A stretch of 64,000 nt of DNA from Streptomyces sp. IMTB 2501 (lineage in GTDB: Bacteria; Actinomycetota; Actinomycetes; Streptomycetales; Streptomycetaceae), in assembly GCF_001953885.1 (NCBI RefSeq), contig NZ_MQUS01000029.1, positions 64,576 to 128,575 of the forward strand, read 5' to 3'. The translations under genes and the position numbers were made by a program. The notes below the pieces were generated by a model that was not told the origin of the DNA, ran no database searches, and saw only the letters and a program-made list of their open reading frames with translations. This document shows, piece by piece, positions 18,101 to 23,682 of this stretch. Within the stretch, counting starts at the first letter, position 1; every line of letters begins with the position of its first letter.

Positions 18101-19906
18101 GCGGTGCTCGAAGTGGGTGCGGTGGTGGGCCAGCGTCGCGGCCACGGCAGGCAGCGGCACGTCCGGCTGCGCGACGAGCCGTGCCTGCAGCCGGTCGGCT
18201 TGTTTCTGGAGCGCGGGCAGCGTGCGGGCGGAGAGCGGGAAGAGCATCGGGCCGGACGGCTCCGCCTCCACCCCGGCCGGTGCGGCAACATCCTGCGGCG
18301 CCTCCTCCAGCACGACGTGCGCGTTGGTGCCGCTGATGCCGAACGCGCTCACCCCGGCCCGCCGCACGCGGTCGCCGCCGCGCGGCCACGCCCGGGCACT
18401 GCCGTGCACGGCCAGGCCGCTGCCCGCCCAGTCGACGTGCTCCGTGAGGGCCTCGGCGTGCAAGGACGGCGGTATGAGCTCGTGCTCGAGGGCGAGCACC
18501 GTCTTGATCACGCCGCCGATGCCGGCGGCGGCCTGGGTGTGACCGATGTTGGACTTCAGCGAGCCGAGGCCGAGAGGCCGGTCGGCGGGGCGGCCGGGTC
18601 CGAAGACAGCGGCCAGTGCGCGGCCCTCGATCGGGTCGCCGAGCCGGGTGCCGGTGCCGTGTGCCTCGACGTGGTCCACGTCATCCGGTGCGAGTCCGGC
18701 GGCGTCGAGGGCGGCGCGCAGCACCCGTTCCTGCGCCGGGCCGTTGGGGGCGCTCAGCCCCTGGCTGCGGCCGTCCTGGTTGACGGCCGAGCCCTTGACC
18801 ACGGCAAGCACCCGGTCGCCGTCGCGGCGGGCGTCGGCAAGCCGCTTGAGCAGCACCACACCACAGCCCTCAGCCCACACCACACCGTCCGCATCGGCCG
18901 AGAAGGGGCTGCACCGCCCGGACGGCGACAGCCCACGCAGCCTGCTGAACTCCACGTGCCCGCGCGGCGTCACCAGCAGACTCGCGCCGCCCGCGAGGGC
19001 GAGGTCGCACTCGCCTGCCGCCAGCGCGCGGGCCGCCAGGTGCAGGGCGACAAGGGAGGAGGAGCAGGCGGTGTCAACGGTGACCGCCGGACCCTGCAGA
19101 CCGAGGGTGTAGGCGATGCGCCCGGAAGCCACGCTGGTCGCCGAACCCGTGCCGACATGCCCGTCGAGCTGAGCCAGCGAGGCGGAGGCGAGGTATCCGC
19201 TGTCGTACAGGCCGACGTAGACGCCCGTGGAGCTGCCGTGCAGCGTCTCGGGGACGATCCCGGCCCGCTCGATCGCCTCCCAGCCGGTCTGCAGCAGCAG
19301 CCGCTGCTGCGGGTCCATGGCGTCGGCCTCGCGGGGCGAGATCCCGAAGAAGGCGGCGTCGAAGCGGTCGATGCCGTCGAGGAAGCCGCCGCGCAGCGTG
19401 TACGCCTTGCCGGTGGCCTCGGGGTCGGGGTCGTAGAGACCCTGGGTGTCCCAACGGCCTGCCGGTACCTCGGAGATGGCGTCCTCGCCGGCGGCGAGCA
19501 GCCGCCACAGCCCTTCCGGGTCGTCGGCGCCGCCGGGGAAGCGGCAGGCCATGGAGACGATGGCGATGTCGTCCTGCGCCGCCCGCGGCGCAGCCTCGGC
19601 ACAGGCCGGGTCGGCAGCCGGGGCGGGCGGCTCGCCGAGGAACGCGTCGGCCAGCGCGGCAATCGTGGGGTGGTCGAAGACGAGCGATGGCTCCAGTGGC
19701 CGACCGGTCCGCTCGGAGAGTTCGGCGGCCAGCGTCACCAACTGGCGTGACCCCAGCCCGAATTCCGCGATCGGCCGGTCGGGGTCGACGGCCAGCGGGG
19801 CGAGCCCGGCCGCCTCGGCGACGGCCGACCCCAGCCAGGCCCGTACGTCCTCGGCTGTCGTGAGGGGCGTGATGGTGGACTGCTTCCGGGGCTCGTTCGC
19901 AGGCAT
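6161..19906 (-). CDS. Type I PKS megasynthase with terminal condensation and FkbH/GNAT domains
   Basis: A 4581-residue synthase. Approximate order by residue: ACP1 15-90 (Ser in FGLGSRQLV); module 1 KS 110-532 (DTACSSSL), AT 640-940 (GHSQGE and YASHS, the methylmalonyl pattern), DH 1004-1275 (HTVFGRTVVS, with Ser replacing the motif Pro), KR 1477-1655 (GGLGAVG, LDD, NYAAAN), ACP2 (Ser in LGMDSV); module 2 KS 1853-2275, AT 2375-2680 (GHSLGE but FASHT, ambiguous), DH 2738-3020 (HRVGGEVWLP, intact), KR 3250-3430 (LDD, PYSAAN), ACP3 (LGLDSL). Then a condensation domain 3625-4025 (HHTVGDL) and an FkbH-type HAD/acyltransferase 4052-4581 (VDGDETLWGG, GWLMSCRALGR). There is no enoylreductase, methyltransferase or thioesterase. 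LDD in both KRs predicts B-type reduction. The start ATG 19906 was chosen over an upstream frame extension because GAGGA precedes it and ACP1 begins soon after. It extends an acyl chain delivered by the adjacent acyl-AMP ligase. Confidence 0.92.
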   Translation of the reverse strand: MPANEPRKQSTITPLTTAEDVRAWLGSAVAEAAGLAPLAVDPDRPIAEFGLGSRQLVTLAAELSERTGRPLEPSLVFDHPTIAALADAFLGEPPAPAADPACAEAAPRAAQDDIAIVSMACRFPGGADDPEGLWRLLAAGEDAISEVPAGRWDTQGLYDPDPEATGKAYTLRGGFLDGIDRFDAAFFGISPREADAMDPQQRLLLQTGWEAIERAGIVPETLHGSSTGVYVGLYDSGYLASASLAQLDGHVGTGSATSVASGRIAYTLGLQGPAVTVDTACSSSLVALHLAARALAAGECDLALAGGASLLVTPRGHVEFSRLRGLSPSGRCSPFSADADGVVWAEGCGVVLLKRLADARRDGDRVLAVVKGSAVNQDGRSQGLSAPNGPAQERVLRAALDAAGLAPDDVDHVEAHGTGTRLGDPIEGRALAAVFGPGRPADRPLGLGSLKSNIGHTQAAAGIGGVIKTVLALEHELIPPSLHAEALTEHVDWAGSGLAVHGSARAWPRGGDRVRRAGVSAFGISGTNAHVVLEEAPQDVAAPAGVEAEPSGPMLFPLSARTLPALQKQADRLQARLVAQPDVPLPAVAATLAHHRTHFEHRAVVRAAGREELLTGLRALAEGRPETDLTAGPLPTLPAGKVAFVFPGQGAQWAGMTRDLLARDAVFADELDRCDAALRPFTDWSAAAVLREEAGAPSLDRVDVVQPVLFAVMVSLAAVWRARGVRPDAVIGHSQGEVAAACVAGALSLNDAAAVVALRSRALTELSGTGAMAVVGLPHTEVVTRLDALGGRVSVAAVNSGRATVIAGDVEPLEGLLADLDREQVFVRRLDVDYASHSAQVEPVRATVLDELDGVTTQPTPVVWYSTVTGEPVTEELNADYWYTNLRETVRFAATVERMAADGYRHFVELGPHPSLLTALHTIGEDLGHELVAVGSLRRDEDGPACLDRAAAELHVHGRRIDWRCLVADTTWADLPAYAWDTRRHWIEPESASGGPGLFDRAEHPLLGVQSQSADETRWTFRNAWSPATADWLSDHTVFGRTVVSGTTVLELCRAALAVARPDDPADVTDLLLLAPLVLPASGMVEVSVEVVTAGPQPQITVHSRPRGQEATGWTLHATASAAGATPVAEQPPVWPQAAEPAWGPDTYERLAGLGLGYGPAFQGVREAVVTGAGELLARLSLPSVARDLANPYLVHPALLDAALHVAAALEGGTASDGRVVLPVSVGRASLSHGGADDLTVSVRRTGTAGTDITLDVTLWDADGFPAGRLEGVRLRAAGPADLAAGSGNGRHLYEVAWTAVPEPPLKASAGEWTVVGDLSAPDVVAAVSGLEAAGIRCRDHGGDVLVRFWPQPAEEAEPGAAAGELAELALAEVQALLARQEPPARTVWVTRGAVAAVERDTVPGLAQSVLWGLGRSARAEHPDLALTLLDLDGTDPAAALLAAAHGDEPELAGRAGALLVPRLVRARAADTDRARTPVDGTVLITGGLGAVGRHIARLLAERGAPRLLLTSRRGADDPRTAEVTAELTALGAEVEVAACDVADPAALVDVIELVAGELRGVVHCAGVLDDGVVAELTPERLAGVLSPKVDGAAHLHRLTAGARLDLFLLVSSAAGVVGNAGQANYAAANAFLDQLAHHRRAQGLPAVSVSFGAWLGEGLAAEHADLERMARLGHRALTPEQGRDLVELALRRDAPHLVAWALNLPRLRETTAGAGGGAAALWRSLLPAPHTGQDGADGLADRLARLPEAERADRVLVLVREEASRALGLRSAESVRPDQPLRDLGMDSVTAVELRNRIGARLGARLPATLLFDHPTPARLAEHLLATVIATSVPTARRPAPAAPHTRTAVSDEPVALVAMACRLPGGVGDPEELWRLVAEGRDAVGPFPAGRWDVESLYDPDPEAPGKSYAREGGFLDDIESFDAGFFGITPKEAAAMDPQQRLLLESAWEALERAGIVPAELAGSTTGVYVGMFGSDYLSGSRLDQLDGYVGTGSALSVASGRLAYALGLHGPALTVDTACSSSLVAVHLAAQALRSGECDLALAGGVTLMVTPQTFVEFSRLRGLSPTGRCRSFSDDADGAIWAEGAGMLVLKRLSDAQRDGDEVLAVLRGTAVNQDGRSQGLSAPNGPAQEQVIRRALDLSGLEPADIDYVEAHGTGTTLGDPIEANALARVFGDSRAPDRPLQLGSLKSNLGHTQAASGVAGLIKVVQSLRHRMLPATLHVGTPSRHVEWDGSGLHLLREAAPWPAARERVRRAGVSAFGISGTNAHVIVEEAPPSAPEPAGELPPDKRLFVLSGRSEAALRGQAARLARHLTGETALPDVGYTLARHRSHFPWRAAVTAGDRDELRAVLDAVGSGRAQLTPPREEETGKVAFVFPGHGGQWPGMALELLAGSEAFREELTRIDEAVQRHVGWSVLNVLRAPEEFSPLDRTEYLQPVLFAVNAALAAAWRSLGVAPDAVVGHSLGEIAAAYSAGALGLDDAVAVVAGRAQAVVPLVGQGGMVAVELPRARVEELLAPYADRLFVAAVNSAGSTAVSGAADALAELRRRLDERGIAVRRLSTPFASHTPLMEPLREELLDRFSGTRGAQAPTPLYSTVLAEPVSGDRLDADYWYDNLRQPVRFADTVRRMLHDGYRYFVELSPHPSLLSSIQAVAAEAGIDVAGVGSLRRQQDGPDLLLRSIGELYVAGHTPDWDALFPHGRRVDLPTYAFARERHWLTPAPATATGSSPLLGTHVESSDEPGRHLFQSDIDLRDGRFAYLDDHRVGGEVWLPGAAFLDMVLEAACVVQDGREVHLNEVEFVQPLRLDPERPVRLQLVLRPARDGFRSFTIASAAAGERRPRWERHVSGRLTMTGEQPPADVRPDDTRFDDVRLAAVREQCTQDVDLPAVYAGLTALGIDYGPAFRGLEQGRRGPSAALGRLAAGPAAGHLLHPAVLDAAFHTAALPQEAPEGRAFVPAGAGRLRFTGLRTTPAWTSCELRTASGDTATLDLRIWDEDEQLILEIEEFRLAALSPLDGALFETRWQPRPVAQEPPVQGSWLILADDTGVAAALGERLGSSVPHVVARRGSAFAVEGPGRYVLDPADPDHLARLLQEAFADGPPEQVVQMAALDAPAIGDAGSAEQAARLCCLSTLHLVRALADRPQGRGSRLFVVVRGSQAAGDSTGVTNPQQALAWGFGLAVAQEYPDLSTTLIDLPPTDGVDALWTQLRHADDERLVAVRGTGRLVPRLARTRPDDGGHGETSVDGVHLITGGLGGLGRVVAERLVRRGARRLALMSRGTPGAEAGNWIRGLEERGVTVHLARADVADRASLTAALDAVRHACGPIATVVHAAGVLDDATVANLTDERVLRVLAPKVLGTALLTELIPEARNLVLFASAAGLLGSAGQSPYSAANAFLDAWAHHLSRADRRALSLDWGAWTGVGMVTGSGTRAAETSRSGLVAFSPQEGGELFERVLASARRQLAPMALDWEILTLVPDAVRTRPILGNLVTAPTGTAASDELVKKVFAATTDQDRATWLEAYVRARVAEVSGGVVDVSVTTALKELGLDSLMLVRLRNAFVRELGVEIPAADVFAASDVRDLARALAEVLPEREAAALEDSGGHGDLAGEVPETELRPATRDVVRLLRSVRPGMPDAAHGIGLAVRLTAPTTRETLTGILTRLVARHAALRTAIVTGAEGVRQLRVDREPAEPVLRWTAVEGPPDAAERLRTLLEPPFDLATTPLWRFELVDGGAHGQILVFGAHHTVGDLQSLLLVAGEIDAELSGTLFEGAVTNRDVALLIEAQQGGAGAGAEWREYFHGSERLDLELARPRPATRSYRAGSVTVTIPDGLMERIAAAASRLAVTPAAFCLGILTVLLARKRERERFVLAVPVDTRMHADAYDAVGFFGVPVPFPAEARAGEPVAEVLRRTDARLQRLLTKGAMFSDVLATLARQGLHRQNAPLVEVYFNYVRSSRRLTRLEVLPAGTGYSDLDLMITMTPDAACIRLDHNLDILDAEATAELGEEFLRLLGETADGDPALPTRAGTRAPAGTRAPAGAAPVPRRSLALAATFALGNLPLMCEAAVEDGAEKGSGWAISEAPYHQVLASLQDPSGVFTDPATAVGAVLLRAVDLERFGPVDDALLAELRTAYPAALKALSERTRKPLIVGFLPAARPEDRLSRWEREVAADLAGLPGIAVLAPDDWTRHHSVGERFDERTERLAHLPFTPPFQAAVALRLAEVVRAVLRPAPKVIAVDGDETLWGGVAGEIGPEAVDLTGPRALLARRLLQWREAGTLLALVSNNDEATVRAVLDSPDSLLKAEHFSVLSAAWGPKPDRLAEAARTLNLGLDSFLFLDDNPAEIAKVRATLPQVLSVTCPSADELEEFMGRLWPLVPAAATAEDTLRARFYAQERERETVRETAGFEEFLTQLHLEVDIRALSEADVQRAEQLVRRTNQFTLRPRSADGGDVTRWRQRGEVWTAAARDRFGDYGQIGLLALRADGDQLDVLGWLMSCRALGRGVEERLLQWLADRAEELGCAKIRLTAERTERNVPARRVVAALGGGDQDDERQEAVVSPDHLRAFRSWEQQ

Positions 19907-20074
19907 CTGGGCAGGTGTCCTCAAGCAACGGTGATGCGGGCGGATTCCGCACGACCGCATGCGGCAGCGGCGTACGGCTGACATCGGGTGACGTACGCCC
20001 GGGGGCGGACGTACGGCTGGCGCGACGGGCGGGCCGCCGCTGGCGCGGGCGGGCGGACGCCTGCGGCCGTGAGG

Positions 20075-21802
20075 TCATCCCGTGACGGGCACGCCGACCA
20101 CGGCGAGGGTGCCGTCGAGGTAGGCCGCCCGGGAGGCGCGGCGCTGGATCTTCCCGCTGGAGGTCTTCGGGATGGTGCCGGGGTGGACCAGCACCACGTC
20201 CCGCACCGACAGCCCATGGGCCTCGCCGATCGCGCTGCGCACCAGGTCGGTGATCTTCTCGGCCTCGCCGGCCGCCTCGGGCGCCACCTCGGCCACCATG
20301 ACGACCTGTTCGCCCTCCACGCCGTCGGCGTCCACGGAGAACGCCGCGGTGCAGCCGGGCCGCAGTGCCGGGTGGGACAACTCCGCGGACAGCTCCAGGT
20401 CCTGCGGGTAGTGGTTGCGCCCGTCGATGACGACGAGGTCCTTGAGCCGGCCGGTGACGAACAGTTCGCCGTCACGCAGGAAGCCGAGGTCGCCCGTGCG
20501 CAGGAAGCGGCCCGGGCGGCCGGTCAGGGTGGCGCGGAAGGTCTCGCGGGTGGCGAGGGCGTTGCGCCAGTAGCCCTTGGCCACGCTCGCGCCGGCCACC
20601 CAGATCTCGCCGACCTCGCCCTCGGGCAGTTCAACCTGCCGTTCGGGGTCGGCGATCACCACGGTGATCCCGGTCCCGGGCCGGCCGCAGCCCACGGCGG
20701 CCGCGTCCGCCTCGCCGGCGTGCGGGCCGGTCTCGGCGGCGTCCAGCAGGATGGGCGGGGCGTCCACCGCACCGCCGGTGACTATCAAGGTGGCCTCGGC
20801 CAGGCCGTAGCACGGGTAGAACGCCTCCTGGCGGAAGCCTGCCGCGCGGAAGGTCTCGGTGAACCGTCGCACCGTGGCCGCGCGCACCGGTTCGGCGCCG
20901 TTGAAGGCGACCTTCCACGCGCTCAGGTCGAGGCTGTCCACCAGGTCGTCGGTGGCGTGCTTGAGGGCGAGCTCGTAGGCGAAGTTGGGGCCGCCGCTGG
21001 TGTGCGGCCGGTAACGGCTGATCGCGGTCAGCCAGCGGTCGGGGCGCTGCAGGAAGTGCAGCGGCGAGAAGAGCGTGGCCGTGGCGCCCAGGTACAGCGT
21101 GTTCAGCACCGGGCCCATGAGGCCCATGTCGTGGTAGACGGGGAGCCAGCTGAGGATCAGTTCCCGGCCGTGCTCCGCGAGGGCGTCCGAGGTGTGCCCC
21201 ATCCGCTCGGTGATGATCCGCTCGTTGTCCAGCAGATTGCCGTGGGTGACCACCACACCGCGCGGGGTGGAGGTGGAACCGGAGGTGTACTGGAGGAAGG
21301 CCACCGAGTCGGCGGTGAGGTCGGGGGCGTGCCAGGAGCCGGCCGCGTCGTCGGGGATGTCCTCGGTGGCGACGCGGGGTATCGCGTCCAGTTCGGGCAG
21401 GTGCTCGGTCCATGTGCGCAAGGCGCCGATGACTTCGCGGCCGCCGAGGATCACCTTGGCGTCGGAGTCGGCCATCAGACGCTTCATCCGGATGAGAGCG
21501 CGGTGGTTCTGCGACCGTCCCTGCGGGGGCACGCCCGGCACGGCGACCACGCCGGCGGCGAGGCAGCCCAGAAAGGCGGAGACGAACTCCAGGCCGGGAG
21601 GATGAAGCAGAAGGGCACGCGAGCCGGCCAGCCCGCGGTCCTGGAGCCAGGCGGCGACGGCCCGGGAGCAGTGGGCCAGTCGTCCGTAGGAGATCTCCTG
21701 GATGTCCCCGTCGCAGTCACCGGTGAGGAGATACCGGTAGGCGGTACGGCCGGGCTGTTGCTGGGCATGCGCGGTCAGTAATTCCACCAGGGAACGAGCC
21801 AT
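20075..21802 (-). CDS. Fatty acyl-AMP ligase (FAAL), starter-unit loading
   Basis: A 575-residue adenylate-forming enzyme that activates a fatty acid as acyl-AMP for transfer to the N-terminal ACP of the downstream synthase. Motifs: P-loop LQYTSGSTSTPRG, WLPVYHDMGL, CYGLAEATL, RTGDLGFLRDGELFVTGR and the FAAL-typical GRNHYPQDLE. A C-terminal lysine motif KTSSGKIQRR is present. The HDMGL and GRNHYPQDLE versions separate FAALs from acyl-CoA synthetases. It is probably the first gene of the operon, with 168 nt to the synthase start. That gap holds three CGTACG palindromes (19971, 19992, 20010) and a direct repeat of GTACGGCTG but no clear terminator. Chain length of the activated acid cannot be read from sequence. 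Confidence 0.93.
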   Translation of the reverse strand: MARSLVELLTAHAQQQPGRTAYRYLLTGDCDGDIQEISYGRLAHCSRAVAAWLQDRGLAGSRALLLHPPGLEFVSAFLGCLAAGVVAVPGVPPQGRSQNHRALIRMKRLMADSDAKVILGGREVIGALRTWTEHLPELDAIPRVATEDIPDDAAGSWHAPDLTADSVAFLQYTSGSTSTPRGVVVTHGNLLDNERIITERMGHTSDALAEHGRELILSWLPVYHDMGLMGPVLNTLYLGATATLFSPLHFLQRPDRWLTAISRYRPHTSGGPNFAYELALKHATDDLVDSLDLSAWKVAFNGAEPVRAATVRRFTETFRAAGFRQEAFYPCYGLAEATLIVTGGAVDAPPILLDAAETGPHAGEADAAAVGCGRPGTGITVVIADPERQVELPEGEVGEIWVAGASVAKGYWRNALATRETFRATLTGRPGRFLRTGDLGFLRDGELFVTGRLKDLVVIDGRNHYPQDLELSAELSHPALRPGCTAAFSVDADGVEGEQVVMVAEVAPEAAGEAEKITDLVRSAIGEAHGLSVRDVVLVHPGTIPKTSSGKIQRRASRAAYLDGTLAVVGVPVTG

Positions 21803-21882
21803 GTGACGAGTCCCACCTGTCCGGGTCAGCGGGTGAGGGAACTGGAGTTCGACGGCCGCGTGAAGCGCACGCGCAGAAGCCG

Positions 21883-21908
21883 TTGACCCGGCCCCCTTGC
21901 CGGGTCAA
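21883..21908. promoter_or_regulatory. Inverted repeat in the FAAL leader
   Basis: Perfect 9-nt arms TTGACCCGG and CCGGGTCAA separated by 8 nt, about 80 nt upstream of the FAAL start codon. It could be an operator or a stem in the untranslated leader; the TTGACC within it also resembles a -35 element. Seen directly; function inferred. Confidence 0.45.
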
Positions 21909-21973
21909 CCGTCTCGCCACTCGCCCGGCGGCGAAATGGCCACAGGTCTCCCCGTGTCCCCCCACTCAGCTTG

Positions 21974-21991
21974 CTACCAATGAGTAACACC
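21974..21991 (-). promoter_or_regulatory. Candidate operator upstream of FAAL, shared with the lipase gene
   Basis: The stretch TACCAATGAGTAACACC (21975-21991) matches 14 of 17 bases of TACCAACAGGTAACACC upstream of the secretory lipase at 25083-25099. Both genes are read on the minus strand. The core is a TTAC-type dyad (CTAC, 6 nt, GTAA), typical of TetR/GntR operators. It lies about 170 nt upstream of the FAAL start, consistent with a promoter-region site. Confidence 0.5.
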
Positions 21992-22499
21992 ATAACAAGT
22001 CCCGCCGGTTGACGGGTCGAACGCATGTAAACACGATGTGTCCAAAAGGAGTTGGCCGTAAGCCGGCTACGCTGGCCCGGCTCGCCCGTCCACGCACCCG
22101 ATGCCCGCCCGACAACCAGCCGGCCGAGTACGTCCGTCGTGTCGTCGGCCGGCTACAAGACGTTCTGCACCGTGGCGTGGACCACGCCGCACCTCCGCAT
22201 CACGGCCCGACCGCCGGCCCGGCACGGAACTCCCGACGGATCGCTCCGTACAGATCGACCTTGGAATTCGGCCCCATCGGCACCACCTCACAGCGCGGGG
22301 TGCCGCACCGGAGAGGTCGATGACGCGTGGGCCGCCACACCGATCCCGTCATCGGGCCGCGCCGATTCGGCCGACCGGACACCGAGCCGGGCACCGCGCC
22401 CTCCCCTGAACGGCCCTAGTGTGTATGGAAGCTGCGCCGTCAGTCGTTCACGAAGTGCCGATGACCGAGTTCGCCGGAGTGGACGAAAATCGCCACGCG

Positions 22500-22927
22500 C
22501 CCGCCGCGAGGCGAGGCACGCCACCCACATCAACCACAAGATCTCCAAGGCTGTGGTCGATGTCGCCCAACGCACCGAACGCGGTATCGCCCTCGAAGAA
22601 CTGGGCGGCATCCGCGAGCGGGTTACGGTTCCCCGCGACCAGCGAGCACGCCAGTCCGCCTGGCCGTTCCACCAGCTAGGCGCGTTCATCGCCTACAAGG
22701 CCAAACGCGTCGGCGTACCGTTCATCGAGGTGGACCCGGCCTACACCTCGCAGCGCTGCCCGCGCTGCGGCCACACCGAGCGTGCCAACCGGCACACCCG
22801 GGACCACTTCCACTGTCGTCGGTGCGGCCTCGCTGGGCCGGCCGACCATGGCGCCGGGGCCAACATCGCCACGCGAGGGGCCACGGCGTGGGCATTCGTC
22901 AACATGCCTGACCCGGTCCCCGCCTGA
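22500..22927 (+). pseudogene. TnpB (IS200/IS605 OrfB) C-terminal remnant
   Basis: The C-terminal third of a TnpB RNA-guided nuclease. NHKISKAVVDVAQRTERGIA leads into the GIALEELGGIRERV block, then the zinc ribbon CPRCG...CRRCG and the AGANIATRG end that carries the last RuvC Asp position in intact relatives (here preceded by ADHG, where the family usually has AD-R/N-N). All of the N-terminal two thirds is missing; upstream sequence matches nothing in any frame. A short hairpin (GCCGCC...GGCGGC, near 22956-22975) follows, where the right-end RNA of such elements would lie. It is truncated and not expected to be active. Confidence 0.75.
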
Positions 22928-23009
22928 GCGGGGGACGGGGAGATGTGACCCGTGGCCGCCCTGCCGTAGGCGGCAGTCGGGAGCATAAACAAAGCCGTAT
23001 CGAATCGAG

Positions 23010-23283
23010 TCAACGAGCTTGGTCGTTCACGGCCGAGTAGTTGACCAGTTGGTCTTCCGCCCAAGGGACGACGTGGCCACGCGCCATCCGGCACGTGCCG
23101 GTGTGACCGTGGCCGTCGTCATGCAGGCTGCCGTAATCCTGGTCACCGCGGCCACGGAGCCGGCCACCGTGCACATGGCCGCCACGGTCGTGATCTATGC
23201 CGTGGAGACCGACGGGCTTCGCGTCCTGCGAAGTGGCCGCAGTCGCGGAGCCGCCGGCGAGGAGAGCGCCTCCGGCGAGTGCC
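23010..23283 (-). pseudogene. Truncated secreted His/Gly-rich small protein
   Basis: Reading minus-strand from about 23283, the frame gives a signal-peptide tail (ALAGGALLAGGSATAA) followed by a His/Gly-rich segment (GIDHDRGGHVHGG, DDGHGHTGTCRMARG) and a C-terminus ending VNDQAR with a TGA stop at 23010-23012. An in-frame stop just before PAALAGG shows that the N-terminal signal start is gone. The gene is joined directly to the IS3 fragment upstream, so the insertion or a later deletion probably removed its 5' end. Function unknown; His-rich secreted peptides often bind metals, but that is a guess. Confidence 0.5.
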
Positions 23284-23289
23284 GCAGGT

Positions 23290-23630
23290 CATCGAGCCCA
23301 GTTCCCGCATGAGCAGGCGTTCCAGTTCCAGGTCGGCGGCGACGTCCCAACGCGCGAGCTGGGCGTGGATGCGCCGGTATCCCTGCGTGCTGTCGGAGTC
23401 GTCGAACACCTTCTTGATGAGCTGTTTCAGCTTCTCGCGCCGCTGGGCCGTCGTGGAATGGGGACGGCGCCGCCAGGCGTAGGAGCCGGACTTGGATACG
23501 CCGAGCCGTTCACGCATGAACTCGACGGGAAATGCGTACTCCGTCGTGTCGAGCCGGCCGACGCGGACGTAGCCGTCGCTGATTGCGTGCGTTGCCGTAC
23601 TCCGGCAACAGACCTTTTCCTCCTTCAGGC
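23290..23630 (-). pseudogene. IS3-family OrfB fragment
   Basis: The frame MRERLGVSKSGSYAWRRRP, then REKLKQLIKKVFDDS and TQGYRRIHAQLAR, is the N-terminal HTH_21-type region of IS3/IS150-group OrfB transposases. It breaks off after LERLLMRELG and runs into the truncated secreted gene; the DDE integrase core is absent. The frame stays open upstream to about 23630 without a clear OrfA. Dead element. Confidence 0.75.
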
Positions 23631-23682
23631 GGCTGTCCCATGCGGGATTCGGGTGCGTCAGGGCCTCCGGGGGTTCCAGGTG

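Noticed and set aside
8088..19750. Other very long plus-strand frames over the megasynthase (for example 8088-10658, 13091-16084, 16208-19750)
   Set aside because: Same antisense effect; no domain signatures and no ribosome-binding sites.
19907..19984. Upstream extension of the megasynthase start
   Set aside because: The extra 26 residues are Arg/Cys-rich and not conserved-looking; ATG 19906 has a plausible ribosome site and leads straight into ACP1.
22500..22980. Possible active TnpB with guide RNA
   Set aside because: Only the C-terminal third survives; the N-terminal domains and part of RuvC are missing, so neither nuclease nor functional guide RNA is supported.
23019..23312. Plus-strand small hydrophobic protein (97 codons)
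   Set aside because: It is antisense to the truncated secreted protein whose signal-peptide tail and His/Gly-rich mature part are more convincing.
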